DNA of 9,065 nt from Dehalococcoidia bacterium (GTDB lineage Bacteria; Chloroflexota; Dehalococcoidia; UBA6926). This document shows, one piece after another, positions 1 through 6,536 of the stretch. The stretch is from NCBI GenBank assembly GCA_029941095.1, contig JAPYRO010000039.1, forward strand, positions 1 to 9,065, read 5' to 3'. A program made the position numbers and the translations under genes. Each line of letters opens with the position of its first letter. Positions within the stretch are counted from its first letter, which is position 1. A model generated the notes under the pieces. That model was not told where the DNA came from and did no database searches. It saw nothing but the letters and a program-made list of their open reading frames with translations.

Positions 1-2
1 GA

Positions 3-608
3 GTGGAAGATGGGAAATGGAGTGGAAGCGATGCTTTAGAACTCCCCTTATTTAAAGAAATGACCGTAGACTCTTTTGACCCAGCCCGACAAGGATCAGT
101 TGAGCTATCGCCCCCTCAAAAAGCAAGTTTAAAAATGGCGTATACTCTTGCTAAAAATTATGGGGAAACCCCTGATGGTTGGCTGGTATTGATGGGTGAA
201 AATGGTGTTGGTAAAACGCATCTTGCTGCTTCTATAGCTCACAGAGCTCGATCAGATGGTCGCAGTGTTTTGTTTTTGGTGGTTCCTGATTTACTTGACC
301 ATTTGAGATATACTTTCCGCCCGGATAGCGATGTCACTTATGATGAATTATTCGAGGAAATAAAACATGTTGAAATGTTGGTTTTGGATGATCTCGGGGC
401 ACATGGCACTACATCTTGGGCAAAAGAAAAACTCTATCAGATAATTAATTACAGATATGTTGCACGGCTTCCCCTTGTAGTAACCACAAATTTGTCTTTA
501 GATGAACTTGAAAGATCCGAGCCGAGGATCGCTTCACGTTTGGCAGATACAAGGTTCAGCGTCCCCTTTCACATAGATGCCCCAAACTACGGAGTAACTC
601 TAAGGTAA
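3..608 (+). CDS. DnaC/DnaI/IstB-like AAA+ ATPase (5' end cut by window edge)
   Basis: This is an ATP-binding protein of the DnaC/DnaI helicase-loader and IstB superfamily. Members load replicative helicase or assist a transposase. With residue 1 as the codon at base 3, the visible part has a Walker A motif GENGVGKT (65-72), a Walker B motif MLVLDDLG with acidic D129 and D130, a sensor-1 TTN (161-163), and an arginine-finger-type segment PRIASRL (174-180). The frame is open to the window edge. The GTG at base 3 is only the first possible start, and family members are usually longer, often with an N-terminal zinc-binding part, so I treat the gene as truncated on the left. No transposase is visible beside it, which argues for a housekeeping helicase-loader type over IstB. 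The HIT gene follows after 23 bases and is probably co-transcribed. The family call is secure; the exact role is not. Confidence 0.85.
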   Translation: MEDGKWSGSDALELPLFKEMTVDSFDPARQGSVELSPPQKASLKMAYTLAKNYGETPDGWLVLMGENGVGKTHLAASIAHRARSDGRSVLFLVVPDLLDHLRYTFRPDSDVTYDELFEEIKHVEMLVLDDLGAHGTTSWAKEKLYQIINYRYVARLPLVVTTNLSLDELERSEPRIASRLADTRFSVPFHIDAPNYGVTLR

Positions 609-631
609 TTATGATCGTATGGTGAACATTG

Positions 632-970
632 ATGACACAAAAAAATGATCTACAACATTGTATTTTTTGCGAAATCATTGCCGGGAGGGAGCCCGCTGAT
701 GTGTGGTATCAAGATGATGAATTTATTGTTTTTCGTAATCAGTTAAGGTGGTTACCAGTTCAGCTATTGCTGGTTCCTAAAAAGCATATGACACAGTCAG
801 AGCTATGGTCCGATATTGGAAGAGCTGCGGAACTTGCCGACTCTCTTGGTAAAGAATTTGCTCCTAATGGGTACAGACTACTGTCTAATTTTGGGCAAGA
901 TGCTTTACAATCGGTTCCACACGCACATATTCATGTTCTTGGTGGAACTAAGTTGGGTATGTACGTTTAA
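632..970 (+). CDS. HIT-family nucleotide-binding protein
   Basis: This is a histidine-triad (HIT) protein, a family of small nucleotide hydrolases and transferases that act on nucleoside phosphoramidates or dinucleoside polyphosphates. The triad is seen as SVPHAHIHVLGG near the C-terminus (H97, H99, H101). The N-terminal C10-x2-C13 of CIFCEI is the zinc-binding pair common in this family, and VPKKHM (48-53) matches the usual conserved strand and His. The length of 112 residues is normal. The longest open frame starts at a TTG at 629, but the ATG at 632 is the better start: GGTGAA (621-626) lies just upstream at suitable spacing, and the extension adds only one residue. It follows the ATPase gene closely. 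A terminator-like hairpin about 80 bases downstream separates it from the respiratory genes, so there is no reason to link it to ACIII. The substrate cannot be told from sequence. Confidence 0.88.
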   Translation: MTQKNDLQHCIFCEIIAGREPADVWYQDDEFIVFRNQLRWLPVQLLLVPKKHMTQSELWSDIGRAAELADSLGKEFAPNGYRLLSNFGQDALQSVPHAHIHVLGGTKLGMYV

Positions 971-979
971 TTAGCCGAG

Positions 980-1049
980 TGGAGCTGAATAATATGAAAG
1001 TAATGATTCAATAGGGATTGACAGCTCCATAGATAGCAAGGTATCTTGC
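980..1049 (+). other. Inverted repeat and small hairpin upstream of the act operon
   Basis: A perfect 8-base inverted repeat pairs 980-987 (TGGAGCTG) with 1022-1029 (CAGCTCCA) across a 34-base loop. A G-U pair could extend it to 979/1030. Just downstream, GCAAG (1036-1040) and CTTGC (1045-1049) form a 5-bp stem with a GTAT loop. The AGCTCC arm (1023-1028) can instead pair with GGAGCT at 1080-1085, in the 3' arm of the terminator-like hairpin. That gives mutually exclusive folds like those of an attenuator. The pairing is seen directly; any regulatory role is inferred. I do not recognise a known riboswitch class here. Confidence 0.4.
1018..1047 (+). promoter_or_regulatory. Candidate sigma70-type promoter for the act operon
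   Basis: TTGACA (1018-1023) matches the -35 consensus exactly. TATCTT (1042-1047) is a 4-of-6 match to the -10 consensus after an 18-base spacer, which puts a predicted transcript start near 1054. This is the best promoter-like pair in the gap before the respiratory operon. It overlaps the inverted repeat, and its predicted start falls at the base of the terminator-like hairpin. If the promoter is real, that hairpin would be a 5' leader structure for these transcripts. Promoter preferences of this lineage are unknown to me. Confidence 0.3.
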
Positions 1050-1051
1050 GG

Positions 1052-1091
1052 AAGGCTACTGGTGAAGGTGAAATTTACCGGAGCTTTTTTT
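1052..1091 (+). terminator. Rho-independent terminator-like hairpin with T-run
   Basis: The left arm 1052-1066 pairs with 1074-1087 around a 7-base loop. The stem has about 14 pairs including three G-U pairs, with A1058 bulged out. The T-run at 1085-1091 begins within the base of the right arm. The position fits the end of transcription for the ATPase and HIT genes. It could also be an attenuator in the act leader, because its right arm contains GGAGCT, complementary to AGCTCC at 1023-1028. Confidence 0.55.
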
Positions 1092-1123
1092 CTTGGTTGG
1101 ATACTTTAATTTAGTATTTATTT

Positions 1124-1128
1124 AGAGG
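1124..1128 (+). promoter_or_regulatory. Ribosome binding site for the 99-residue protein
   Basis: AGAGG at 1124-1128 lies 8 bases before the GTG at 1137. It supports that GTG as a true start and the small open frame as a translated gene. Confidence 0.55.
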
Positions 1129-1136
1129 TATTAGTA

Positions 1137-1436
1137 GTGAACGAAGTAGATCCATCGGCTCTTACATCAGCAGATTGGGACCAGGTGACCGTAACACTAT
1201 CGTTCATATGGGCCTTTTTTGGAGCACAAATATCTGCGGCCCTTAATTTCGTGATGGCTCATGCTTTTATCCCCTCTTTAGTTACAACAGGTCATATTCC
1301 CCAAGCTGCTAATAAAATTAGGCCATTCTTTTACGGCGCGACCATCGCTTTCGCCATGGGCGCTGTTTGGTCTATGGTCAATGTAATAAACTCATCTGAA
1401 GTATTGAGAAATGTATATCCCCGTGTTTGGGTGTAG
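1137..1436 (+). CDS. Small membrane protein of unknown function at the head of the ACIII operon
   Basis: I do not recognise this 99-residue protein. It has an acidic, polar N-terminus, two hydrophobic segments (about 17-42 and 63-84), a connecting loop with H53, K60 and R62, and a C-terminal tail with R91 and R96. There is no signal peptidase site, heme motif or iron-sulfur cysteine; the protein has no Cys at all. The start is GTG with AGAGG 8 bases upstream. It is the first gene after the leader and ends 20 bases before actA, so it is very probably co-transcribed with the complex. By position it could be an accessory ACIII subunit, comparable to the small extra subunits reported for some Chloroflexota complexes, or an assembly factor. 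That is inference from context only. The opposite-strand frame overlapping its end looks like a shadow. Confidence 0.7.
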   Translation: MNEVDPSALTSADWDQVTVTLSFIWAFFGAQISAALNFVMAHAFIPSLVTTGHIPQAANKIRPFFYGATIAFAMGAVWSMVNVINSSEVLRNVYPRVWV

Positions 1437-1456
1437 ATAGCAGAGTATAAGACAAA

Positions 1457-1990
1457 GTGAAAAGAAAACTAAAACCAATAATAGCAATAGTAATTTTACT
1501 GAGTGTTGCTGGTATTTTTTTTACAGTTGTTGCACCTAAGGCAGTGGCCTTTGTGTACCCATTACCTGAAAATGAAGTAATTTTCCCGCATGATTTCCAT
1601 GCTGGAACTTTAGCTCTTGAATGCCAATTTTGCCATACGGGTGCTGAGGACAATCGAGGAGCTAATGTACCCGCTTTAGAACAATGTATGTTTTGTCACA
1701 AGGTGGCAGGTCTGGAGAATCCAGAGGCAAAGAAGATCAGAGCGGCTTGGGAATCTCAAGAACCGTTGAATTGGATTAGGCAACATCGTTTACCTGACCA
1801 TACTCATTTTAGACATGAACCTCATATTACCGCGGGATTTGAATGTTCTACGTGTCATGGAGACGTTGCGGGGATGAAACAAGTTGTCCAGGTTAAAACT
1901 GAAAAAGGTGGAGCCCTCAAAATGGGTGATTGCATAGCTTGTCATAAAGAAAACGGAGCACCTACTCAGTGTTCTACCTGTCATAATTAG
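1457..1990 (+). CDS. actA: ACIII pentaheme cytochrome c subunit ActA
   Basis: This is the multiheme c-type cytochrome of alternative complex III, which moves electrons on the outer face of the membrane. Five CxxCH heme-attachment motifs are present: C56-H60, C77-H81, C130-H134, C159-H163 and C172-H176. The last His is followed by a single residue. Extra histidines (H45, H48, H110, H115, H117, H120, H123) are candidates for distal ligands. The N-terminus has basic residues, then a hydrophobic helix (about 7-26) without an obvious cleavage site. It therefore looks like a signal anchor, as expected for ActA. The length of 177 residues suits a compact pentaheme subunit. GTG at 1457 is the only reasonable start, since an in-frame TAA lies at 1448-1450. 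The Shine-Dalgarno match is poor, so translation may depend on coupling to the preceding gene 20 bases upstream. The ActA call rests on heme number plus the linked ActB, C, D and E genes. Confidence 0.93.
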   Translation: MKRKLKPIIAIVILLSVAGIFFTVVAPKAVAFVYPLPENEVIFPHDFHAGTLALECQFCHTGAEDNRGANVPALEQCMFCHKVAGLENPEAKKIRAAWESQEPLNWIRQHRLPDHTHFRHEPHITAGFECSTCHGDVAGMKQVVQVKTEKGGALKMGDCIACHKENGAPTQCSTCHN

Positions 1991-2024
1991 ATAGTTAATA
2001 TTTGTAAGGATTGGAAGGAATAAG

Positions 2025-4301
2025 ATGGATCTCACTCGGCGAGACTTTTTGAGAGTAGCTGGAGCATCATCTGTTGCTGGCATACTGTTTGCGGGCTGCG
2101 CTATTCCTGAAAGAGAACTTATCAAACAAAGCCCGAGAGATATGCCTGAAGATTTAGCTACAGGTACAGAAGATTGGTATGCGACTCAGTGTGGTATCTG
2201 TAATGAGCATCATGGAATCATTGTCCGAGTTTTAGAAGGGCGAGCAAAGAAGATTGAGGGAAACCCAGACCATCCAACTAATCGAGGTCGACTATTGCCG
2301 ACTTGCTTGAGTGGAGTTCAATCACTTTACCATCCTGATCGAATTACAAATCCGATTGCGGGGACGACCTCTCTCAGTTGGGATGATGGGATGCAGAGAG
2401 TGGTCGATGCTTTTAATAGTAATAACTCCAAGAGGACACTTCTCATAACGGGCGCTGACACTACGCTTTTGTCTCATGTGGTAGACGAATTTGTAGACGC
2501 TTCTGGAATTGAACATATGGTTCTTGAAGATCTTGAAGATACCGTGCTTCGCAATGTGGTCAGTGATATTTTTGGTGAAGAGGGCATTCCTCATTTTGAC
2601 ATACAGAACGCTAAGACCGTTTTATCTATAGGAGCAGACTTTTTAGAGTCATGGGTTGCGCCTCTACAGTACAGTAGAGCATACGGAGAATTTCGAAGTT
2701 CTGAAAGTGGCGGGACAGGTGTCCGTGGCCATTTGATATACGCAGGGCCTAGATTTTCGATGACAGCTGCAAATGCCGATCAGTGGCTTCCTATTGCACC
2801 AGGTCAGGAAAGTAATTTTGCTTTAAGCGTCGCTTACGTTCTAATACGAGATAATTTAGCAGATGCATCGGTAGTGGATAAGATAACTGGTGGTAGAGGA
2901 GCGATTGCGCTAGCTGCGTTTTCTCCAGAGACTATAGCTCCCCTGATAGGTGCTACCGAAGGTGTAATTTCGGCTAAAGATATCGAAAATGTAGCTAAAC
3001 GTTTAGCAGAAGAATCCCCAGGGCTTGTTTTAGCAGGTGGTTCTGCGTCAGCTCAACAAAATGGTAACTTCAATATTAAGGCATCACTTTTAATTAATGC
3101 TCTACTAGGTAACATTGGAAAACAAGGTGGGATTCAATGGACTGCAGACTCTCCTCTTAGAGAGTTAAATAATTTTAAAGCACCTAATACTTTCGCTGAT
3201 TGGAAGTCTGTAACTCAAAGGATGGACCAAGGTGAATTTGATTTGGTTTTAATTCATGGAGCCAACCCTGTTCATAATTTAGAAGTTCTTGATTTCAAAG
3301 ATAAGCTATCTAAAGTGGGATCAGTTATATCTTTTTCTCCGATTATGGATGAAAGTGCGGAGCTAGCAAATTTGGTTCTACCGGATCAAAATTATTTGGA
3401 GACTTGGAATATAGGCGTTCCGAACCCAAGTCCTGGCTACCCCGTATTGACACTTCAGCAACCGGTGGTTCCCTCATTACTTAATGAAGCAAATGAGATC
3501 GTCTACGATAATCGCCCGTTTGGCGATATTCTCACACATGTTGGTCGAGAACTTGGTTATAAATCGATCGCCTGGGAAAATATGGAAGACCTTGTGAAAA
3601 CTAAAATGTCAGAGGTACATAGGCGAAATCGAGGAAGAGGTTCAATCCAGGGGGCGACGTTTGAGGCGTTTTGGGCAGGAGTACTCCAGCGAGGTGGCTG
3701 GTGGGATACTAAAGCTCAACAAGCCAATCCGGGGCCTGTTTTAGCGTCTTTATCTGATTCGGAACTTACTGTACAAAATAGCCCGACCGAAGCTGAGGAT
3801 AGTGGTGTTTATCACCTCGTTCCTTTTGTTAGTGTGGGACTTGGTTCAGGCTCACAAAGCTATTTACCGTGGCCACAATCGACTCCTGACCCTGTGACTT
3901 CGGTAGTATGGGAGACATGGGTAGAGGTTAATGCTCGCGAGGCGAAAAGACTTGGTTTGCGCGATGGGGATATAGTGAACGTTGAATCAGTAACTACTGG
4001 TGAGGAATCTTCAGTTATTCAGGCACCAGTATATATACACCCTGGGATACCTCCGAATGTGGTAGGGATTCCTATGGGAAGGGGCCATACAGCATCAGGA
4101 AGATATGCAAAAGACTTTGGATCAAATGTAAGGAAACTTTTGTCCATCAGCGAAGTCGAGGGTACAGGAGCGCAGGCTTGGGGAGTTAGCAAGGTGACAA
4201 TTAGTGGTACTGGTCAGAGGCTTCGATTACCTCGAATGGAGGGTGGAATTACTGGTATGCAACTTGAAGGAACACAAATTATTCAGGTTACAGGAAGTTA
4301 G
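2025..4301 (+). CDS. actB1: ACIII ActB1: molybdopterin-oxidoreductase-like subunit with Tat signal
   Basis: This protein matches the N-terminal (B1) half of ActB, a member of the molybdopterin oxidoreductase superfamily. In characterised ACIII this half binds no molybdenum and is structural. A twin-arginine signal TRRDFLR (4-10) is followed by a hydrophobic stretch and a lipobox-like FAGC with C25, so it is probably a Tat-exported lipoprotein. The N-terminal cluster site reads C56, C59, H63 and C94, with His in place of the usual third Cys. The family context around it is normal (GNPDHPTNRG at 79-88, LYHPDRI at 101-107). The C-terminal part has the dinucleotide-binding-type domain and the ActB-like GRGHTASGRYA (685-695). 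The start ATG has GGAAGGA at 2013-2019 just upstream. At 758 residues, plus 239 for the next gene, the pair equals a normal fused ActB of roughly 1000 residues. The gap to that gene is 26 bases. Confidence 0.92.
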   Translation: MDLTRRDFLRVAGASSVAGILFAGCAIPERELIKQSPRDMPEDLATGTEDWYATQCGICNEHHGIIVRVLEGRAKKIEGNPDHPTNRGRLLPTCLSGVQSLYHPDRITNPIAGTTSLSWDDGMQRVVDAFNSNNSKRTLLITGADTTLLSHVVDEFVDASGIEHMVLEDLEDTVLRNVVSDIFGEEGIPHFDIQNAKTVLSIGADFLESWVAPLQYSRAYGEFRSSESGGTGVRGHLIYAGPRFSMTAANADQWLPIAPGQESNFALSVAYVLIRDNLADASVVDKITGGRGAIALAAFSPETIAPLIGATEGVISAKDIENVAKRLAEESPGLVLAGGSASAQQNGNFNIKASLLINALLGNIGKQGGIQWTADSPLRELNNFKAPNTFADWKSVTQRMDQGEFDLVLIHGANPVHNLEVLDFKDKLSKVGSVISFSPIMDESAELANLVLPDQNYLETWNIGVPNPSPGYPVLTLQQPVVPSLLNEANEIVYDNRPFGDILTHVGRELGYKSIAWENMEDLVKTKMSEVHRRNRGRGSIQGATFEAFWAGVLQRGGWWDTKAQQANPGPVLASLSDSELTVQNSPTEAEDSGVYHLVPFVSVGLGSGSQSYLPWPQSTPDPVTSVVWETWVEVNAREAKRLGLRDGDIVNVESVTTGEESSVIQAPVYIHPGIPPNVVGIPMGRGHTASGRYAKDFGSNVRKLLSISEVEGTGAQAWGVSKVTISGTGQRLRLPRMEGGITGMQLEGTQIIQVTGS

Positions 4302-4327
4302 ATAATTATGAATGGAGAGAGTGACAG

Positions 4328-5047
4328 ATGTCAGACGTAAAATGGGGAATGGTAGTTGATGTTGATAAGTGCTCGGGATGCCAGGCATGTGTTATAGCTT
4401 GTATGGCTGAAAATAATATCCCTATTAATTTAGATCGTGATTTCAAAGAGAATCGATCGATAGCTTGGATTCGGATAGAGAGGTATTGGGAAGGCGAGTA
4501 TCCGGATGTAAAAGCCAGATTCTTACCAGTGCTGTGCCAGCACTGTGGTAATGCGCCATGTGAGCCGGTTTGTCCTGTATATGCAACTTTTCATAATGAT
4601 CAAGGGATGAACATCCAGGTTTATAATCGCTGTGTTGGCACGCGGTATTGCGCAAATAATTGCCCGTACCATGCACGGTATTTCAATTATCGTCGACCCA
4701 CTTGGCCGGAAACATATAATAATTATCTAAACCCAGATGTAACCGTTCGAGATCGAGGCATAATGGAAAAATGCAGTTTTTGTGTCCAAAGGATTAATGC
4801 TGCTACTAGGATTGCAAAAAGAGATGGTAACGAAGACGCTATAGCAGGGCTTCAGACTGCGTGTGCACAGGCTTGCCCAACAGATGCTTTAGTTTTTGGT
4901 AATCTCAATAATCCAGACAGCCAAGTATCTCAGTTATACAATGACGAAAGGTCATATGTACTACAGGAATCAATAGGAACTCAGCCTAACATAAGATATC
5001 TAAAGAAAATTGATGAACATGCTGCTGCAGAAGCTCACGCTCACTAG
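4328..5047 (+). CDS. actB2: ACIII ActB2: iron-sulfur subunit with four cluster sites
   Basis: This is a ferredoxin-like electron-transfer protein matching the C-terminal (B2) half of ActB and related to PsrB, NrfC and HybA. Cys groups are C15, C18, C21, C25; then C70, C73, C78, C82; then C102, C108, C112; then C149, C152 with C179, C183. In the third group CVGTRYCANNC has T105 where the second Cys would be. That is the pattern expected for one [3Fe-4S] beside three [4Fe-4S] clusters, as known for ACIII. There is no signal peptide: the protein starts directly with MSDVKWGMVVDVDKC. It must therefore leave the cytoplasm together with Tat-targeted B1 if it sits outside, as in the fused family members. 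The C-terminal tail is rich in His and Ala (HAAAEAHAH). GGAGAG at 4314-4319 serves the ATG. It would relay electrons between the membrane NrfD subunit and the ActA hemes. Confidence 0.93.
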   Translation: MSDVKWGMVVDVDKCSGCQACVIACMAENNIPINLDRDFKENRSIAWIRIERYWEGEYPDVKARFLPVLCQHCGNAPCEPVCPVYATFHNDQGMNIQVYNRCVGTRYCANNCPYHARYFNYRRPTWPETYNNYLNPDVTVRDRGIMEKCSFCVQRINAATRIAKRDGNEDAIAGLQTACAQACPTDALVFGNLNNPDSQVSQLYNDERSYVLQESIGTQPNIRYLKKIDEHAAAEAHAH

Positions 5048-5073
5048 TAAAAAAGGCAGAAAGAAATACGAGA

Positions 5074-6477
5074 ATGCAAAAAACTGATGGAAATGAAGTG
5101 GTAATTCCTGGGGCTCCTGCTACCCAGGAAGACCTAACTCAAGAATTATTACATGATTCTCTTCAGACAGGATCTAGGATGCGCAAAGCGTTATTGATCT
5201 CTGGCGTATTGTCGATTCTTGGATTTGTTGGACTCATCATGCATTTTGCAAGTGGGTCCAGTGACCATACAACTTGGAATTTTTATGCAGTTGTATATTT
5301 TTATGTATTTTCTGTGACCATGGGAATACCTATGGCGAGCATCGGACTGAGGATGGCACGTGCTCAGTGGCGGCGCCCTACTAGTAGATCTGCAGAGCTG
5401 TTTGCAATAGCTGGCCCAATTAATTTAATATTCTTCATACCAATCTTATTAGTTGCACCTCCCATTGAAGGAAGAAATAGTTTATGGATGGATTGGGCCC
5501 TTGCTCCCTGGTTTCCAGATATAATAATGATGGTGTTATTAGTTGTGACTGGGTTAGCTTTTTTATATGTATCTCTACTTCCTGACTTGGCTAGCGTCAG
5601 GGATCACGGAATAGGTCGAGCCCAAAGGATAGCAACAATTTTATCGAGAGACTGGAATGGAACGAAATCTCAGTGGTCGATACATAAGTCAGCGTTAGGG
5701 ATTTTAGGAGCATTTTATATTACAGCATATGCTATGACTCATCTGGTTTTAGCTACTGATTTCGCGATGACTTTGGTGCCTGGATGGAAGGATCCTATTT
5801 TCCCGGCATTTCACGCTGTTACAGGCATTCAAATGGGCACAGCGTTGCTAATAGTTACTATGTATTTACTACGCCGTTTAGGGGGCTTTGGTAGGTATTT
5901 CGAGCTAGAACAATTCTGGGGATATAGCCGCCTGTTACTTGCCCTCAGCCTGTTTTATTTCTATTTCTGGTGGTGTGCCTTTATTTTGTTCTGGTATGCT
6001 CGCTTGCCACATGAACAAGCGGTAGTAGCGTTGTTTATTTCTGGCGACTATGCTGATCCATCTGTTTTCTCCAGGCCTCAATTCCTAATGTTTTTGGGAG
6101 CGATAGGATTTTCATTTTTTCTTCCTTTGCTATTACTTATGTGGAATGTTTTGAGACGTAGCATTGTGGGACCAACGATTGTAGGAGTAATTATACTTAT
6201 AGGCGGCTTCTTTGATCGTATGAGGCTATACGCTAATGCTTGGTCGGTGGACCAAGTAGGTGGACATGGTCTAGAGTATATCCCGGAGATTAATGCACCA
6301 ACTATATCTGATCTGTTTGTCATGGTTGGAATGATCTCTTCTATTCTTTTCTTGTACTTACTAGTTTCTAGAGTGGTTGGGTTTGTATCTTTGTGGGAGA
6401 CGAGGCAAGCATTACTCTTAAGATTTGTTAAACCATGGGGCGTCGGACACGTAAGTGTAGTAATTAAACCTGAATAA
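5074..6477 (+). CDS. NrfD/PsrC-family membrane subunit, divergent ActC paralogue (ActF-like)
   Basis: This is an integral membrane protein of the NrfD/PsrC family with about ten hydrophobic segments (roughly 38-59, 68-92, 108-130, 148-170, 204-226, 240-263, 280-305, 331-355, 363-382 and 406-430). It is homologous to the next gene. Shared landmarks include WRRPTSRSAE (99-108) against WKRPITRAAE, PDLASVRD (170-177) against PDFALIRD, and later the pattern H-x-V, DFA, VP-x-W. By ungapped alignment it keeps an Asp (D149) matching D152 of ActC. It has M83 and L125 where ActC has H79 and H121, residues in the conserved region thought to handle quinol. This fits ActF, the second NrfD-like subunit of ACIII, although that gene is often placed after actE. 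The long polar N-terminus (1-34) is cytoplasmic or extramembrane. Shine-Dalgarno sequences are weak (AAGG 5053-5056 is rather far). The family is certain; the ActF label is likely but unproven. Confidence 0.88.
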   Translation: MQKTDGNEVVIPGAPATQEDLTQELLHDSLQTGSRMRKALLISGVLSILGFVGLIMHFASGSSDHTTWNFYAVVYFYVFSVTMGIPMASIGLRMARAQWRRPTSRSAELFAIAGPINLIFFIPILLVAPPIEGRNSLWMDWALAPWFPDIIMMVLLVVTGLAFLYVSLLPDLASVRDHGIGRAQRIATILSRDWNGTKSQWSIHKSALGILGAFYITAYAMTHLVLATDFAMTLVPGWKDPIFPAFHAVTGIQMGTALLIVTMYLLRRLGGFGRYFELEQFWGYSRLLLALSLFYFYFWWCAFILFWYARLPHEQAVVALFISGDYADPSVFSRPQFLMFLGAIGFSFFLPLLLLMWNVLRRSIVGPTIVGVIILIGGFFDRMRLYANAWSVDQVGGHGLEYIPEINAPTISDLFVMVGMISSILFLYLLVSRVVGFVSLWETRQALLLRFVKPWGVGHVSVVIKPE

Positions 6478-6536
6478 TGATTGGAGTGAGGAATTGTTTT
6501 TGACTAACGATATAGAGGAGATAGAAAGAACTTAAT

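Noticed and set aside
3..608. IstB transposition helper of an insertion sequence
   Set aside because: The ATPase family includes IstB, but no transposase, terminal repeats or target duplication is visible nearby, so a mobile element is not supported.
971..1136. Known riboswitch, T-box, SRP RNA or tRNA in the leader
   Set aside because: I compared the conserved cores I remember (cobalamin, T-box, SRP and others) and none fits; only generic hairpins can be supported.
1378..1653. Opposite-strand open frame of 91 codons over the 99-residue gene and actA
   Set aside because: It overlaps the ActA signal anchor and first heme motif, shows no recognisable domain, and is best seen as a shadow.
1790..2125. 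Opposite-strand open frame of 111 codons across the actA-actB1 junction
   Set aside because: It covers three actA heme motifs and the actB1 Tat signal on the other strand and has no family features.
4527..4545. Perfect 8-base inverted repeat with a 3-base loop inside actB2
   Set aside because: It lies in codons for the constrained VLCQHC cluster motif, in mid-gene with no T-run, so chance under coding constraint is the simplest explanation.
2025..5047. Active molybdoenzyme (polysulfide, tetrathionate or formate type) instead of ACIII
   Set aside because: A pentaheme ActA, DUF3341 ActD, monoheme lipoprotein ActE and classic ActC in one cluster define ACIII; the B1 cluster motif is also degenerate.
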